From Campylobacter concisus (GTDB lineage: Bacteria; Campylobacterota; Campylobacteria; Campylobacterales; Campylobacteraceae), in contig NZ_CP049264.1 of NCBI RefSeq assembly GCF_003048875.2, forward strand, positions 186,001-250,000: a DNA stretch of 64,000 nt. Reading direction: 5' to 3'. Below, piece after piece: positions 28,319 to 37,489 of the stretch. The translations under genes were made by a program, and so were the position numbers. Each line of letters opens with the position of its first letter. Positions within the stretch are counted from its first letter, which is position 1. The notes under the pieces are model-generated. The model was not told where the DNA came from and did no database searches. It worked only from the letters and a program-made list of their open reading frames with translations.

Positions 28319-28381
28319 ACAAATCCTTGTTTGCATGGAAAGTTAGATACAAGCTGGAGCTAAGCCATTTAACGAATTATA
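28319..28381 (+). pseudogene. Decayed partial copy of the 122-residue gene at 21829
   Basis: The stretch at 28321-28348 differs from 22119-22146 at one base in 28, and similarity continues with small indels to about 28381. The frame is broken, and the 5' two-thirds of the gene are missing. Confidence 0.7.
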
Positions 28382-28504
28382 AAAAATGTAACGACAAATA
28401 CGAAATAGAAGATGATTTGCGTTAAAATAAGCTTTTAAATTATTATTAATAAGCCCCATAAAAGATACAATAACAAGATTTTATTATCACAAAAAGGAAC
28501 TCTA

Positions 28505-29722
28505 ATGAAAAGTTTAAAACTTATTGTTATATCCACGCTACTCATTACATCAAACCTCTACTCAAGTGAAAAAATCCAGCCTAGCTTTGATTGTTCTAAA
28601 GCTAAAACAAGAGTAGAAAAGCTAGTATGTTCTGACGAAGTTCTCTCAATACTTGATAGAGATATGCAAAAAGCTTATGATCTAATGATGGGTAAATATG
28701 ACCTTGCTTATATGAATGAAGAGGCCAAAGAGGAGATAAAGCCATATTTAGAAAAGCTAAAACAAAGTCAGATTGAGTGGGTTAAGCATAGAGATAGGTA
28801 TTGCAACACAGAAAAAGATAAAGAAGAATTTAGAAGGTGTGTCCTTAATGAATATTATAATAGGATACAATCTGTAGTTCCAAGCTATAACAGAAGAACA
28901 GGTTTTTCAATAAACGATAAAAATAGCACAAATGATCTATGCTATAACTACTTTACTCAAAAATTCTGGATGGACTCCCCAAAGCCTGTAAATAAAGATA
29001 ACCCACCTTATGGAGAAGATAAAGAGTTTTATGAGAAATTTATCATTAATGCTCTTGGCAAAGACATCGCAGCGAGGGAATTAAATACCACTAAAAATTA
29101 TTACTACACACAACTTGATGGAGCTCCAGTTGGAAGTTACATCATGTGTGTAGGTATAGGCGGAGAAGAAAAAGATATATATGATCTAAGAAGTAAAACA
29201 TATAAGCCTTATTGTGTAACATTAAATGGACAGTTCGAGGATTTTTTAAATGGGGATTATATAAGAGATGGTCAAAAACTAAAATTTGGACTTAAATTTA
29301 AAGAGATAGAAGAGACCGAAGAAGAGTTTAAAAGAAGAGGCTTAGACTACGAAAAAGATGATAGCTTTTCAACAGAGGTTTATAAAAAAACAATAAAAAA
29401 TGATACAGATGATTTTAGTAGCGTAATATATAGTACCGATAAAAGCTATGATGCAAATATACTTTCTGATGGAATGGTAAGAATACTATATGCTTCAAAT
29501 TTAGGCTGGGAAAAATCAAAAGAGAAATTCGGAGAACATTTTCTCTCAAGCAACTCTTCTGATTGGCCTATTCTTATAGTTGCTGATAAATTTTTCTTTA
29601 GGGTTTTTACAGGAGAATATGCTAATAATCTTATATGCAGAATGCCTATCCAAAGCAGGTTTAAAGATAGAAATGATACTAAGCTTATAAGAGAGTATCT
29701 TGATCAGTTTAAGGAGTTTTAA
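28505..29722 (+). CDS. Secreted LprI-domain protein, candidate lysozyme inhibitor and immunity protein
   Basis: The 405-residue product has a signal peptide to about residue 20. Residues about 28-125 form a LprI-type domain (older name DUF1311): FDCSKAKTRVEKLVCSDEVLSILDRDM, QIEWVKHRDRYC and a final RRCVLNEYYNRI. Members of this family inhibit lysozymes. The C-terminal 280 residues are not recognised. Its stop overlaps the start of the next gene, which has a T4-lysozyme-type active site, by one base. A periplasmic lysozyme inhibitor coupled to a muramidase-like protein suggests an immunity-effector pair. Confidence 0.75.
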   Translation: MKSLKLIVISTLLITSNLYSSEKIQPSFDCSKAKTRVEKLVCSDEVLSILDRDMQKAYDLMMGKYDLAYMNEEAKEEIKPYLEKLKQSQIEWVKHRDRYCNTEKDKEEFRRCVLNEYYNRIQSVVPSYNRRTGFSINDKNSTNDLCYNYFTQKFWMDSPKPVNKDNPPYGEDKEFYEKFIINALGKDIAARELNTTKNYYYTQLDGAPVGSYIMCVGIGGEEKDIYDLRSKTYKPYCVTLNGQFEDFLNGDYIRDGQKLKFGLKFKEIEETEEEFKRRGLDYEKDDSFSTEVYKKTIKNDTDDFSSVIYSTDKSYDANILSDGMVRILYASNLGWEKSKEKFGEHFLSSNSSDWPILIVADKFFFRVFTGEYANNLICRMPIQSRFKDRNDTKLIREYLDQFKEF

Positions 29723-32511
29723 TGCCAATTAATGAGAGAAATGCTACTAATTTTAAAGATGAACTAAGAGATACATTAAAAGATGCTGAAGATTTTATAT
29801 ATGAACTATATTATGATACTAATAAAATAGCCACTATAGGTTGTGGTTTTAATGTAACTTTAAAAGAGATACTAAAAGAAGTTTGTGATAAAAAATATTC
29901 TGATCCTAAGATGAGTGAAGAAGAATTTACTGGGTTACTTAATACCATTAATGGAGTAGTGGTAAAAACTAATGAAAATCTAAGATCTAAGGTATCAGAG
30001 TATCTTGATGGCATAAAAGCAGAAGATAAAAAGAGCACGAAATTTGGCGAATTTAAGCTAGATGATAAACAAATCGGTGATATATTGCCAGAGGTGATTG
30101 AAAATTTTAGAGATGGTCTAAATAAAAAACTAGCTTATACTTCTATAAGCCCACAAGAGAGTAAAATAGATAAAGATAGTATAGGTAGCAGAGAATATAT
30201 AGCTCTAATGAGCATGACATATAATAATCCAAGCCTTGTAGGAAGTGGCCTAAAAGCTCACTTAAGAGCTAGAAATCGCTTTGGAGCTTGGTATGAGATA
30301 AGATATAAGAGTAATGCAGATAATGAGATAGGTATAGCTAAGCGTAGATTTGCAGAGTCAAACGAATTTGGACTCTTTGAAGATGCGGACAATAACGGAA
30401 GGGTTAAAAGAAATGAGTTGGCAAACATAAGCATAAACGCAATATCCTTTGAAGAGTGTTTGGATCTATTCTCTCTTTTAAATGTGGCAAAGATAAAAGA
30501 GAAAGATGAGCCATCTATAACCTATCTACAAAACGCTATAGCTTATGAGACTACTAAGGAATTTAAAGGTAATAGAACTATCCCAGAGTATTTAGCAACA
30601 CCAAAAAACGCTACTAACTTTAATAAACACTACAGAAAATACAACACTATCTTGCAATTTTTTGCAGATAAGATAAATGCCCTTTTAAAAAATGTCACCT
30701 CAAAGACCTTTAAGCTAGAAGATATCTATGTGATCACCACAAAAGATGATAATAGCCATAATATCTCAAGGATAAATAAACTTTTAAAAATAAGAGCAGA
30801 AAATGGTGAGTTTAAACCTGAAGCAAAGAGAGATATCTTGCTTATATATCCAACAGCCTCAGCCCTTCCTGTAATGCCTATCCAACCAAAAAACACAACC
30901 TTTACTATCGTCTTAGCAGATAATACATCGCTTGATTGCTCAAATTTAAACCCAGACGGAAATAGTAATGAGAGTGAGATAGTGCTTATGAACTATAAGC
31001 AAGATGTAAAAGAGCCTAATAAAAACTCAAGAGATGAAGAGATAAGCTTTATAAAGCCTTCTACAAATGGTGAGACTATCATCTACAAAAACGCTAATGG
31101 AATTTTTATATCACAAGATGATAGATATGCCTTTAATAGTGGCAATGTAATAACTCTTAACTTCTTTGAAAAAATGAACTTTAACCTCTTAAATTTTGCT
31201 AAAGAAAACAGCTATAGCATAAGAAGCGACAAGGCTTCAAGCATGTTTGATATAAAGCTAAGGCTACCAGACGCTACTGATAGTATCTCTACAAAAAATG
31301 AAGGAAATTTCAACCTAGTAGTGAGTGATCTGATCATAGAGGATGAAGAAGGCAAAAGCTCCGATATAAAAGAGGTGTATCTTCATAATGGTGAAGATAA
31401 AAGGGTCTATCCCTCTTACTACCTAAAGAAAAACGATGATAAAGATGCAGATAGCAATAGTAGCTCTAAAAACTCATATACGGCTAAATTTAGAATAAAT
31501 ATAAATTTAGATAAAAACTCTACAGGCTTTAAAAAGACTTCAAAATTTATCATAGCTACACTTAATCTTAGTAAAAGGTATGACACTGCCGAGATACATG
31601 CCAAAGAAGATACTGCTGTTGTCACTTTAGCTAGTAAAGATAAAAAAGATGGAGGTGCTGAGTTTAATATCAAAGTATCTACAGTCGCTTATCAAAAAAA
31701 TATAACTGAGATCAGGCTAAATACTTCAGAAAATACTAGTGCTACAAATCTAAGCATAAAGGATACTTTAAATTTAGAAGCTGTTTATCTACCAAATAAG
31801 GGAGATGATGACTACAAAGAGGTAAACTGGGCCTATAAGGTGATAAGAGAGGATAAATATAATAGTGAGGTGGTAGGCAAGGTAGCAGGGGCGATAAATT
31901 TAAGCGAAGAGAAATTTAAAGGCAAAAAGATCACTTTTAGTCCAAAAGATGATATAAAAGATAAAGAGCTACTAAAGAAGCTAAATCATGGCAACCATAT
32001 CATAATGTTTTTTGCCTATCTAAAATCACCTGCGTTTAATACTAATTTTGGAAAGACGCATATTAGAGTAGATATAAAAGCACCTATATATTTAAAATAC
32101 TCTAATGGCAAGCTTTGTATATATGAGTTTGGGCATACTGATGCTACTATGCGCTTTGATACAAGCTTGTCTGATGATATCTTTGGCAAAGAGAGTAAAG
32201 ATAAGAAAGTAGAGTATATGCCTAAAGGGGTTTATTATATAAACTCAAATTTAAATAGCGGGGATATAGATATATATGAAGATGATAAGCTAAGTGAGAC
32301 ATGCTACCAAAGCATAGATGGCAAAGATAGATCATATATAGAGCCATGTAAAATTTATGCAAGAGATAGCAATATACAAAGAGCATCATCTACAAAAAGT
32401 GGGATAAATTTGATAGATAGTGAGAATAAAAACAGATTTATCCAAAAATTTAACGAAGTAAAGCAAAGAGTTGGACTAGATAGCAAAGAGGTTAAGCTAG
32501 AGGTGGGGTAG
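29722..32511 (+). CDS. Large protein with N-terminal T4-lysozyme-type muramidase domain, candidate peptidoglycan-degrading effector
   Basis: The 929-residue product has no signal peptide. Near the N-terminus, Glu23, Asp32 and Thr38 stand at exactly the spacing of the catalytic Glu11-Asp20-Thr26 of T4 lysozyme, within an ATIGCG context. The second lobe is recognisable at about 189-219 as AWYEIRYKSN...GIAKRRFAESNEFGLF. Just after it, residues 221-232 fit a 12-residue EF-hand calcium loop. The middle and C-terminal regions are beta-rich and unrecognised. Lack of a signal peptide implies another export route, for example type VI secretion; no secretion gene is nearby. The coupled upstream LprI protein would protect the producer. 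Confidence 0.75.
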   Translation: MPINERNATNFKDELRDTLKDAEDFIYELYYDTNKIATIGCGFNVTLKEILKEVCDKKYSDPKMSEEEFTGLLNTINGVVVKTNENLRSKVSEYLDGIKAEDKKSTKFGEFKLDDKQIGDILPEVIENFRDGLNKKLAYTSISPQESKIDKDSIGSREYIALMSMTYNNPSLVGSGLKAHLRARNRFGAWYEIRYKSNADNEIGIAKRRFAESNEFGLFEDADNNGRVKRNELANISINAISFEECLDLFSLLNVAKIKEKDEPSITYLQNAIAYETTKEFKGNRTIPEYLATPKNATNFNKHYRKYNTILQFFADKINALLKNVTSKTFKLEDIYVITTKDDNSHNISRINKLLKIRAENGEFKPEAKRDILLIYPTASALPVMPIQPKNTTFTIVLADNTSLDCSNLNPDGNSNESEIVLMNYKQDVKEPNKNSRDEEISFIKPSTNGETIIYKNANGIFISQDDRYAFNSGNVITLNFFEKMNFNLLNFAKENSYSIRSDKASSMFDIKLRLPDATDSISTKNEGNFNLVVSDLIIEDEEGKSSDIKEVYLHNGEDKRVYPSYYLKKNDDKDADSNSSSKNSYTAKFRININLDKNSTGFKKTSKFIIATLNLSKRYDTAEIHAKEDTAVVTLASKDKKDGGAEFNIKVSTVAYQKNITEIRLNTSENTSATNLSIKDTLNLEAVYLPNKGDDDYKEVNWAYKVIREDKYNSEVVGKVAGAINLSEEKFKGKKITFSPKDDIKDKELLKKLNHGNHIIMFFAYLKSPAFNTNFGKTHIRVDIKAPIYLKYSNGKLCIYEFGHTDATMRFDTSLSDDIFGKESKDKKVEYMPKGVYYINSNLNSGDIDIYEDDKLSETCYQSIDGKDRSYIEPCKIYARDSNIQRASSTKSGINLIDSENKNRFIQKFNEVKQRVGLDSKEVKLEVG

Positions 32512-32714
32512 GGGTGCGATATCTTAAAAATATAAGTAGTATGTTGGAAAATTTATGATTATAGATTTAGACTTCATAGATATCTTGTCTTAAGCACTAT
32601 TAAATATGTGAATTTTTTCAAGAGAAAAAATTGGAGTTTATGAAATTGGCCAGAAAGTGAGGCTTTGTTTTATATTTTAGCATTCTAAATAGCAGACAAG
32701 CAAATTAACTAAAT

Positions 32715-33221
32715 TTAGCTGTCTCTTAATGTATCTGCTACTACTTGCCATTCGCACATGAGCCTTTCAAGGCTAAATTTAGCATTTGCAGGGCTGGTTG
32801 ATGGTAGTTTTATCACTTCATTTTTTGTCGCTTTTATGATCTCATCTTCTAAGTATTTTTTGCAAATTTCATAAGCCTTGCCGCCGTTTGCATAGACTTG
32901 CGTGATATTTGCTTCTTTAAATAATGGCTTTAAATTTACAGGCACGATCTTACCCATTTTTGCGTCGCTTGAGCCCTCTATCTCGCATGATATCGCAGCA
33001 TCATATATCGCGATGTGATGAGAGAGTAGAAATTTTATCTTTTCATCAATGCATTCTGGCACGGCAATGTTTAAGATCCCAGCCAACACCCGCCAAAAGC
33101 GGTTTTGCGGATTTGTATAGTAAAAGCCAAATTTACGAGAGATGACAGAGGGGAAAGAGCCTAGGATCAAAATTTTAGAGTTTTTATCAAAGATTGGCTT
33201 AAAAGAGTGCGTTTGGCTCAT
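32715..33221 (-). CDS. Hypoxanthine-DNA (deoxyinosine) glycosylase, uracil-DNA glycosylase superfamily
   Basis: The 168-residue product removes deaminated bases from DNA as judged by family. The fold signatures LILGSFPSV near the N-terminus, YYTNPQNRFWRVL, and LPSTSPANA near the C-terminus are those of the family 6 glycosylases that excise hypoxanthine. I chose the ATG at 33221, which has AAAGG upstream; a longer frame to 33314 adds 31 residues without homology-like character and would overlap the divergent gene. It is the first core-like gene after the accessory region. Confidence 0.8.
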   Translation of the reverse strand: MSQTHSFKPIFDKNSKILILGSFPSVISRKFGFYYTNPQNRFWRVLAGILNIAVPECIDEKIKFLLSHHIAIYDAAISCEIEGSSDAKMGKIVPVNLKPLFKEANITQVYANGGKAYEICKKYLEDEIIKATKNEVIKLPSTSPANAKFSLERLMCEWQVVADTLRDS

Positions 33222-33302
33222 GTTTTTGCCTTTTAAATTTATGAATAATTTTAGATAATGATATATAAAATTTGCTTTAGAAGTTAAATTTAAGGAGCTG
33301 CA

Positions 33303-33749
33303 ATGCCTTGGCACAAGATGAGGTTTTTTGATAAGGGCTGGATAAGTGGCGATCTAGACGATGATGAGTTTGAAAAGAGGATAGAGGATTATGGCTCGTA
33401 TATAAAGTCTTTTCGTGGCGAACTACACACGCTGGAGAGAATTTTTATAGATCTAAATTTTAGTGATGCAAAGATAGTATCTTTTGCCTTTATGAAAAGT
33501 GGCGCTAGGGTTAAATTTTATATCGGAGACTTGCAAAATGGCTACTACGAGCTAAGTGCCCTTTTTAAAAATTTTCATATAGATGACAGCGCTCTTGGCG
33601 AGATCATAGCTAGTGAAGCGGTTTTTGCGGAGAAGAAATTTTATTTTTCATATATGATGGGCGATCTTAAGGAGCGTCATTTTGCCTTTGACGAGATATG
33701 CAGTATTAAATTTAAAAAGATTTCAAGCAAGATGTATTCTAGCTGCTAG
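33303..33749 (+). CDS. Hypothetical protein
   Basis: The 148-residue product has no signal peptide or clear motif. It mixes short helices with a beta-rich core (VSFAFMKSGARVKFYIGDLQNGYYEL). A strong ribosome binding site (AAGGAG) precedes the ATG. It is divergent from the glycosylase gene and convergent with the pyruvate oxidoreductase gene. Function unknown. Confidence 0.65.
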   Translation: MPWHKMRFFDKGWISGDLDDDEFEKRIEDYGSYIKSFRGELHTLERIFIDLNFSDAKIVSFAFMKSGARVKFYIGDLQNGYYELSALFKNFHIDDSALGEIIASEAVFAEKKFYFSYMMGDLKERHFAFDEICSIKFKKISSKMYSSC

Positions 33750-33751
33750 AG

Positions 33752-33783
33752 TAAATTTTAGGTGCAAAAGCACCTAAAATTTA
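33752..33783. terminator. Bidirectional terminator overlapping the pyruvate oxidoreductase stop codon
   Basis: A perfect 14-base stem with an AAAA loop lies between two convergent genes. Each arm ends in an A/T-rich run, so it can stop transcription from both sides. Its right arm covers the stop codon of the minus-strand gene. Confidence 0.8.
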
Positions 33784-36700
33784 ATTGATTTCGTCGCTAA
33801 AGTCAGCTAGGCTTAGGCGTTTTAGCTGGCGGTAGCGTCTTTGAGCGTCAGCTTTGTTTTTAGCTAGTAGCTCGTCTGCGTGCTCAGGGTTGGTCTTCTT
33901 AAGCGAGTTATAGCGAACTTCGTTTAGTAAAAACTCTTCATAAAGCGACCAGTCTGGCTCTTTTGAGGTGATTTTAAGCGGATTTTGTCCCTCTTTTAAA
34001 AGGCGCGGGTCGTATAGGTATGTCGGCCAGTATCCGCATTTTGTAGCGAGTTCGCCTTGGCCGCCTGACTGCGATAAGCCGCCTTTGATGCCGTGAGCGA
34101 TGCACGGAGAGTAGGCGATGATGAGGCTTGGGCCATCATACGCTTCAGCTGCTGTGATCGCTTTTATCACGTTTGCTTGACTTGCGTTTGAGTTGATCTG
34201 CGCTACAAAAATGTTGCCGTAAGTCATCGCGATGTAGCCAAGGTCCTTTTTCTGAGCTGGTTTGCCGCTAGCTGTAAATTGCGCTATCGAGCCTGCGCGG
34301 CTTGACTTAGAGCTTTGGCCGCCAGTGTTTGAATAAACTTCGGTGTCAAGCACTAGCACATTTACGTTCTCGCCGCTTGCTAGCACGTGGTCAAGTCCGC
34401 CAAAGCCGATGTCATACGCCCAGCCGTCGCCGCCAATGATCCATTGCGACTTTTTGACGAGAAATTTCTTAAGTTCTAAAATTTCTTTGACGCCTGGCGC
34501 GCTTAAATTTTGCTCTAAAATAGGCAATAAATTTTTCGTGATCTCTTGCGTTTTAACGCCATCATTTTTGAAATTTATCCAGTCGTTATAAAGCGCTGAA
34601 AGTGCGTTTGGCACGCTATCTATGTTGTTTCTCATGATATCTTCGATGCGGTGGCGCATGGTCTCCATCGCTACGTTCATACCCATGCCAAACTCGGCGT
34701 TGTCTTCAAATAGCGAATTTGCCCACGCAACGCCCTTGCCTTCGTCGTTTGTGGTGTATGGAGTAGATGGGGCTGAGCCGCCATATATCGAGCTACAACC
34801 AGTCGCGTTTGCCACGATCATGCGCTCGCCAAAAAGCCTTGTTATAAGCGTGATATACGGAGTTTCGCCACATCCCGGGCAGGCGCCGTGGAATTCAAAG
34901 AGCGGCTTAGCAAAGCCAACGCCTTTAACGCTCTCTTTGTTCATGAGATCGTCTTTGTAAGCGACTTTTTTAAATAGATAATCAGCATTTTCTTGCTCGT
35001 TTTTGCCTAACTCTTCTTCAAGCGGCACCATTACGAGCGATTTTTCTTTGCTTGGGCAGTTTTGTGCGCATAGCTCGCAGCCGGTGCAGTCTAGCGGGCT
35101 TACTTGGATTTTATATTTTAGTCCCTTTACTTCTTTGCCTTTTGCTTCTAGGACGTGATCTTGCACGCCTTGTGGGGCTATGCTAAGCTCGTTTTCGTCT
35201 ATTAAAAATGGCCTGATTACAGCGTGCGGGCAGACAAATGCGCACTGGTTGCACTGGATGCAGTTTTGCTCGATCCATTTTGGCACCATGACGCCAACGC
35301 CGCGCTTCTCGTAAGCCGTCGTGCCAGCTTCAAAGTGGCCGTCTTCGTAGCCTATGAAGGCTGAGACTGGTAGGCTGTCACCGCGAGCCGCATTTATTGG
35401 TTTTACGACGTTTTCGATGAAGCTGTTGCCGATATATTTTCCATCTTTTTGCTCATCATCTGCTAAATTTGCCCACGCAGGATCGACTGGCACCTTGATA
35501 AGGCCGTTTGCGCCAACGTCGATAGCGCTATAATTCATCTGCACGATCGCCTCGCCTTTTTTAGCGTAGGCTTTGTGCGCGTACTCTTTCATATATTTTT
35601 GCGCATCTTCAAATGGTATGATGTCCGCAAGCTTGAAAAATGCCGACTGCATTATGGTATTTGTGCGGTTTTTAAGGCCGATGTCGTGTGCTAGCTTTGT
35701 TGCGTTTATGATGTAGAAATTTATATTTTTGCTAGCTAAAATTTTCTTAACTTTATTTGGCAACTTCGCTATGGTCTGCTCTGCGTCCCAGATAGAGTTT
35801 AATAAAAATGTGCCGTTTTCTCTGATGCCGTCAATCACATCGTAAATTTCAAGATATGCTGCGACTGAGCAGGCTACAAAGTGCGGGTTTGAGACGAGAT
35901 AGGTCGAGCGGATCGGCTTTTTGCCAAAGCGAAGGTGCGAGCGCGTGTAGCCGCCTGATTTTTTACTATCGTAGGCAAAATATGCCTGCGCATAAAGATC
36001 AGTCTTATCGCCGATGATCTTTATCGAGTTTTTGTTTGCGCCCACGGTGCCGTCAGCTCCAAGGCCGTAAAATAAACACTCTTTAACGCTCTCATCGCTT
36101 AGTGAAATTTTCTCTCCAGTTGGCAGCGACGTAAAAGTGATGTCATCGACGATACCAACTGTAAAGCCATCTTTTGGCTCGCTTTGGTTTAAATTTTCAA
36201 ACACAGCTAGCATTTGCGCAGGATCGACGTCCTTTGAGCTAAGGCCGTATCTGCCGCCAACTATGATCGGGGCGTCTTTTTGGCCGTAAAATGCAGCTTT
36301 TATATCAAGATATAGCGGCTCACCAAGGCTGCCAGGCTCTTTTGTGCGGTCAAGAACGGCTATTTTTTTCACGCTCTTTGGCATCACGTCAAAGAGATAC
36401 TTCGTGCTAAATGGGCGGTACAAATGCACCTTGATGATGCCCACCTTTTCGCCTTTTGCGTTTAGATAATCAACGACCTCTTCAAGAGTTTGCGTCACTG
36501 AGCCCATAGCTACGATGACGCGTGTCGCCTCAGGGTCTCCGTAGTAGTTAAATGGCTTGTAGTCTCTGCCAGTGATCTTTGAAATTTCAGCTAGGTAGTT
36601 TGCCACGATGTCTGGCACTGCGTCATAAAAGCGGTTACTTAGCTCTCTTGTTTGAAAGTAGATATCGTCATTTTGCGCTGTGCCTCTTGTTTTTGGGCTC

Positions 36701-37332
36701 TCTGGATTTAGCGCTTCGTCTCTAAATTTCTGTAGCGCCTCTCTGTCAAGAAGTCTATCAAAGTGCGCGTAGTCCATCACTTCTACTTTTTGAATTTCAT
36801 GGCTCGTTCTAAAGCCATCAAAGAAGTGTAAAAACGGCACTCTGCCCTTGATCGCTGCTAAATGCGCCACGCCAGCGATATCCATCACCTCTTGCACTGA
36901 GCCGCTTGCTAGCATAGCAAAGCCAGTTTGGCGACAGGCGTAGATGTCTTGGTGGTCGCCAAATATTGAAAGAGCCTGCGCTGCCAGAGAGCGAGCTGAG
37001 ACGTGGATGACACCAGGAAGGAGCTGGCCTGCTATCTTATACATATTTGGAATTTTTAAAAGTAGGCCTTGAGAAGCTGTGTAGGTCGTAGTTAGCGCGC
37101 CAACTTGTAGCGAGCCATGCACCGTGCCAGCTGCGCCGCCTTCGCTTTGCATCTCGACTACTTTTACTGGCATACCAAATAAATTTTTTTTGCCCTGCGC
37201 TGCCCAAAGGTCAGTGTAGTCAGCCATAGGCGAGCTAGGAGTGATAGGGTAAATTCCAGCTACTTCGGTAAATGCGTATGACGCGTAAGCTGCGGCCTCG
37301 TTTCCGTCCATAGTTTTCATTATTTTTGACAT
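33781..37332 (-). CDS. nifJ: Pyruvate:ferredoxin/flavodoxin oxidoreductase, single-chain
   Basis: This enzyme converts pyruvate and CoA to acetyl-CoA and CO2 and reduces ferredoxin or flavodoxin. The 1183-residue product shows all domains in order: an N-terminal pyrimidine-binding domain (EVAGIYPITPSSPMADYTD), the transketolase-C-like and gamma domains, a two-cluster ferredoxin insert (CIQCNQCAFVCP and CTGCELCAQNCP), and a thiamine diphosphate domain (ACPGCGETPY, GCSSIYGG, GDGWAYDIGFGG). The start has a good ribosome binding site (AAGGCGGA). The flavodoxin gene 2.5 kb away is its probable electron acceptor. Confidence 0.96.
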   Translation of the reverse strand: MSKIMKTMDGNEAAAYASYAFTEVAGIYPITPSSPMADYTDLWAAQGKKNLFGMPVKVVEMQSEGGAAGTVHGSLQVGALTTTYTASQGLLLKIPNMYKIAGQLLPGVIHVSARSLAAQALSIFGDHQDIYACRQTGFAMLASGSVQEVMDIAGVAHLAAIKGRVPFLHFFDGFRTSHEIQKVEVMDYAHFDRLLDREALQKFRDEALNPESPKTRGTAQNDDIYFQTRELSNRFYDAVPDIVANYLAEISKITGRDYKPFNYYGDPEATRVIVAMGSVTQTLEEVVDYLNAKGEKVGIIKVHLYRPFSTKYLFDVMPKSVKKIAVLDRTKEPGSLGEPLYLDIKAAFYGQKDAPIIVGGRYGLSSKDVDPAQMLAVFENLNQSEPKDGFTVGIVDDITFTSLPTGEKISLSDESVKECLFYGLGADGTVGANKNSIKIIGDKTDLYAQAYFAYDSKKSGGYTRSHLRFGKKPIRSTYLVSNPHFVACSVAAYLEIYDVIDGIRENGTFLLNSIWDAEQTIAKLPNKVKKILASKNINFYIINATKLAHDIGLKNRTNTIMQSAFFKLADIIPFEDAQKYMKEYAHKAYAKKGEAIVQMNYSAIDVGANGLIKVPVDPAWANLADDEQKDGKYIGNSFIENVVKPINAARGDSLPVSAFIGYEDGHFEAGTTAYEKRGVGVMVPKWIEQNCIQCNQCAFVCPHAVIRPFLIDENELSIAPQGVQDHVLEAKGKEVKGLKYKIQVSPLDCTGCELCAQNCPSKEKSLVMVPLEEELGKNEQENADYLFKKVAYKDDLMNKESVKGVGFAKPLFEFHGACPGCGETPYITLITRLFGERMIVANATGCSSIYGGSAPSTPYTTNDEGKGVAWANSLFEDNAEFGMGMNVAMETMRHRIEDIMRNNIDSVPNALSALYNDWINFKNDGVKTQEITKNLLPILEQNLSAPGVKEILELKKFLVKKSQWIIGGDGWAYDIGFGGLDHVLASGENVNVLVLDTEVYSNTGGQSSKSSRAGSIAQFTASGKPAQKKDLGYIAMTYGNIFVAQINSNASQANVIKAITAAEAYDGPSLIIAYSPCIAHGIKGGLSQSGGQGELATKCGYWPTYLYDPRLLKEGQNPLKITSKEPDWSLYEEFLLNEVRYNSLKKTNPEHADELLAKNKADAQRRYRQLKRLSLADFSDEIN

Positions 37333-37489
37333 ATTTCCGCCTTAAAATTATCTTAAAAATAGCTTTATTATAAAAGAAAAATCCAAAATTTGTCATTAAT
37401 CTCTATCATTAAAAAATTAAAATTTATAAATAACTAAGATGTAAGTCAAATTTTAATATTGTAGGGGCAAAGTAAAAAAGGATGAAATT

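Noticed and set aside
9544-32511. tRNA cluster as integration site of a mobile island ending near 32.5 kb
   Set aside because: No integrase, no repeated tRNA 3' end was found downstream, and the DUF4198 gene lies between. Horizontal gain remains possible but is not shown.
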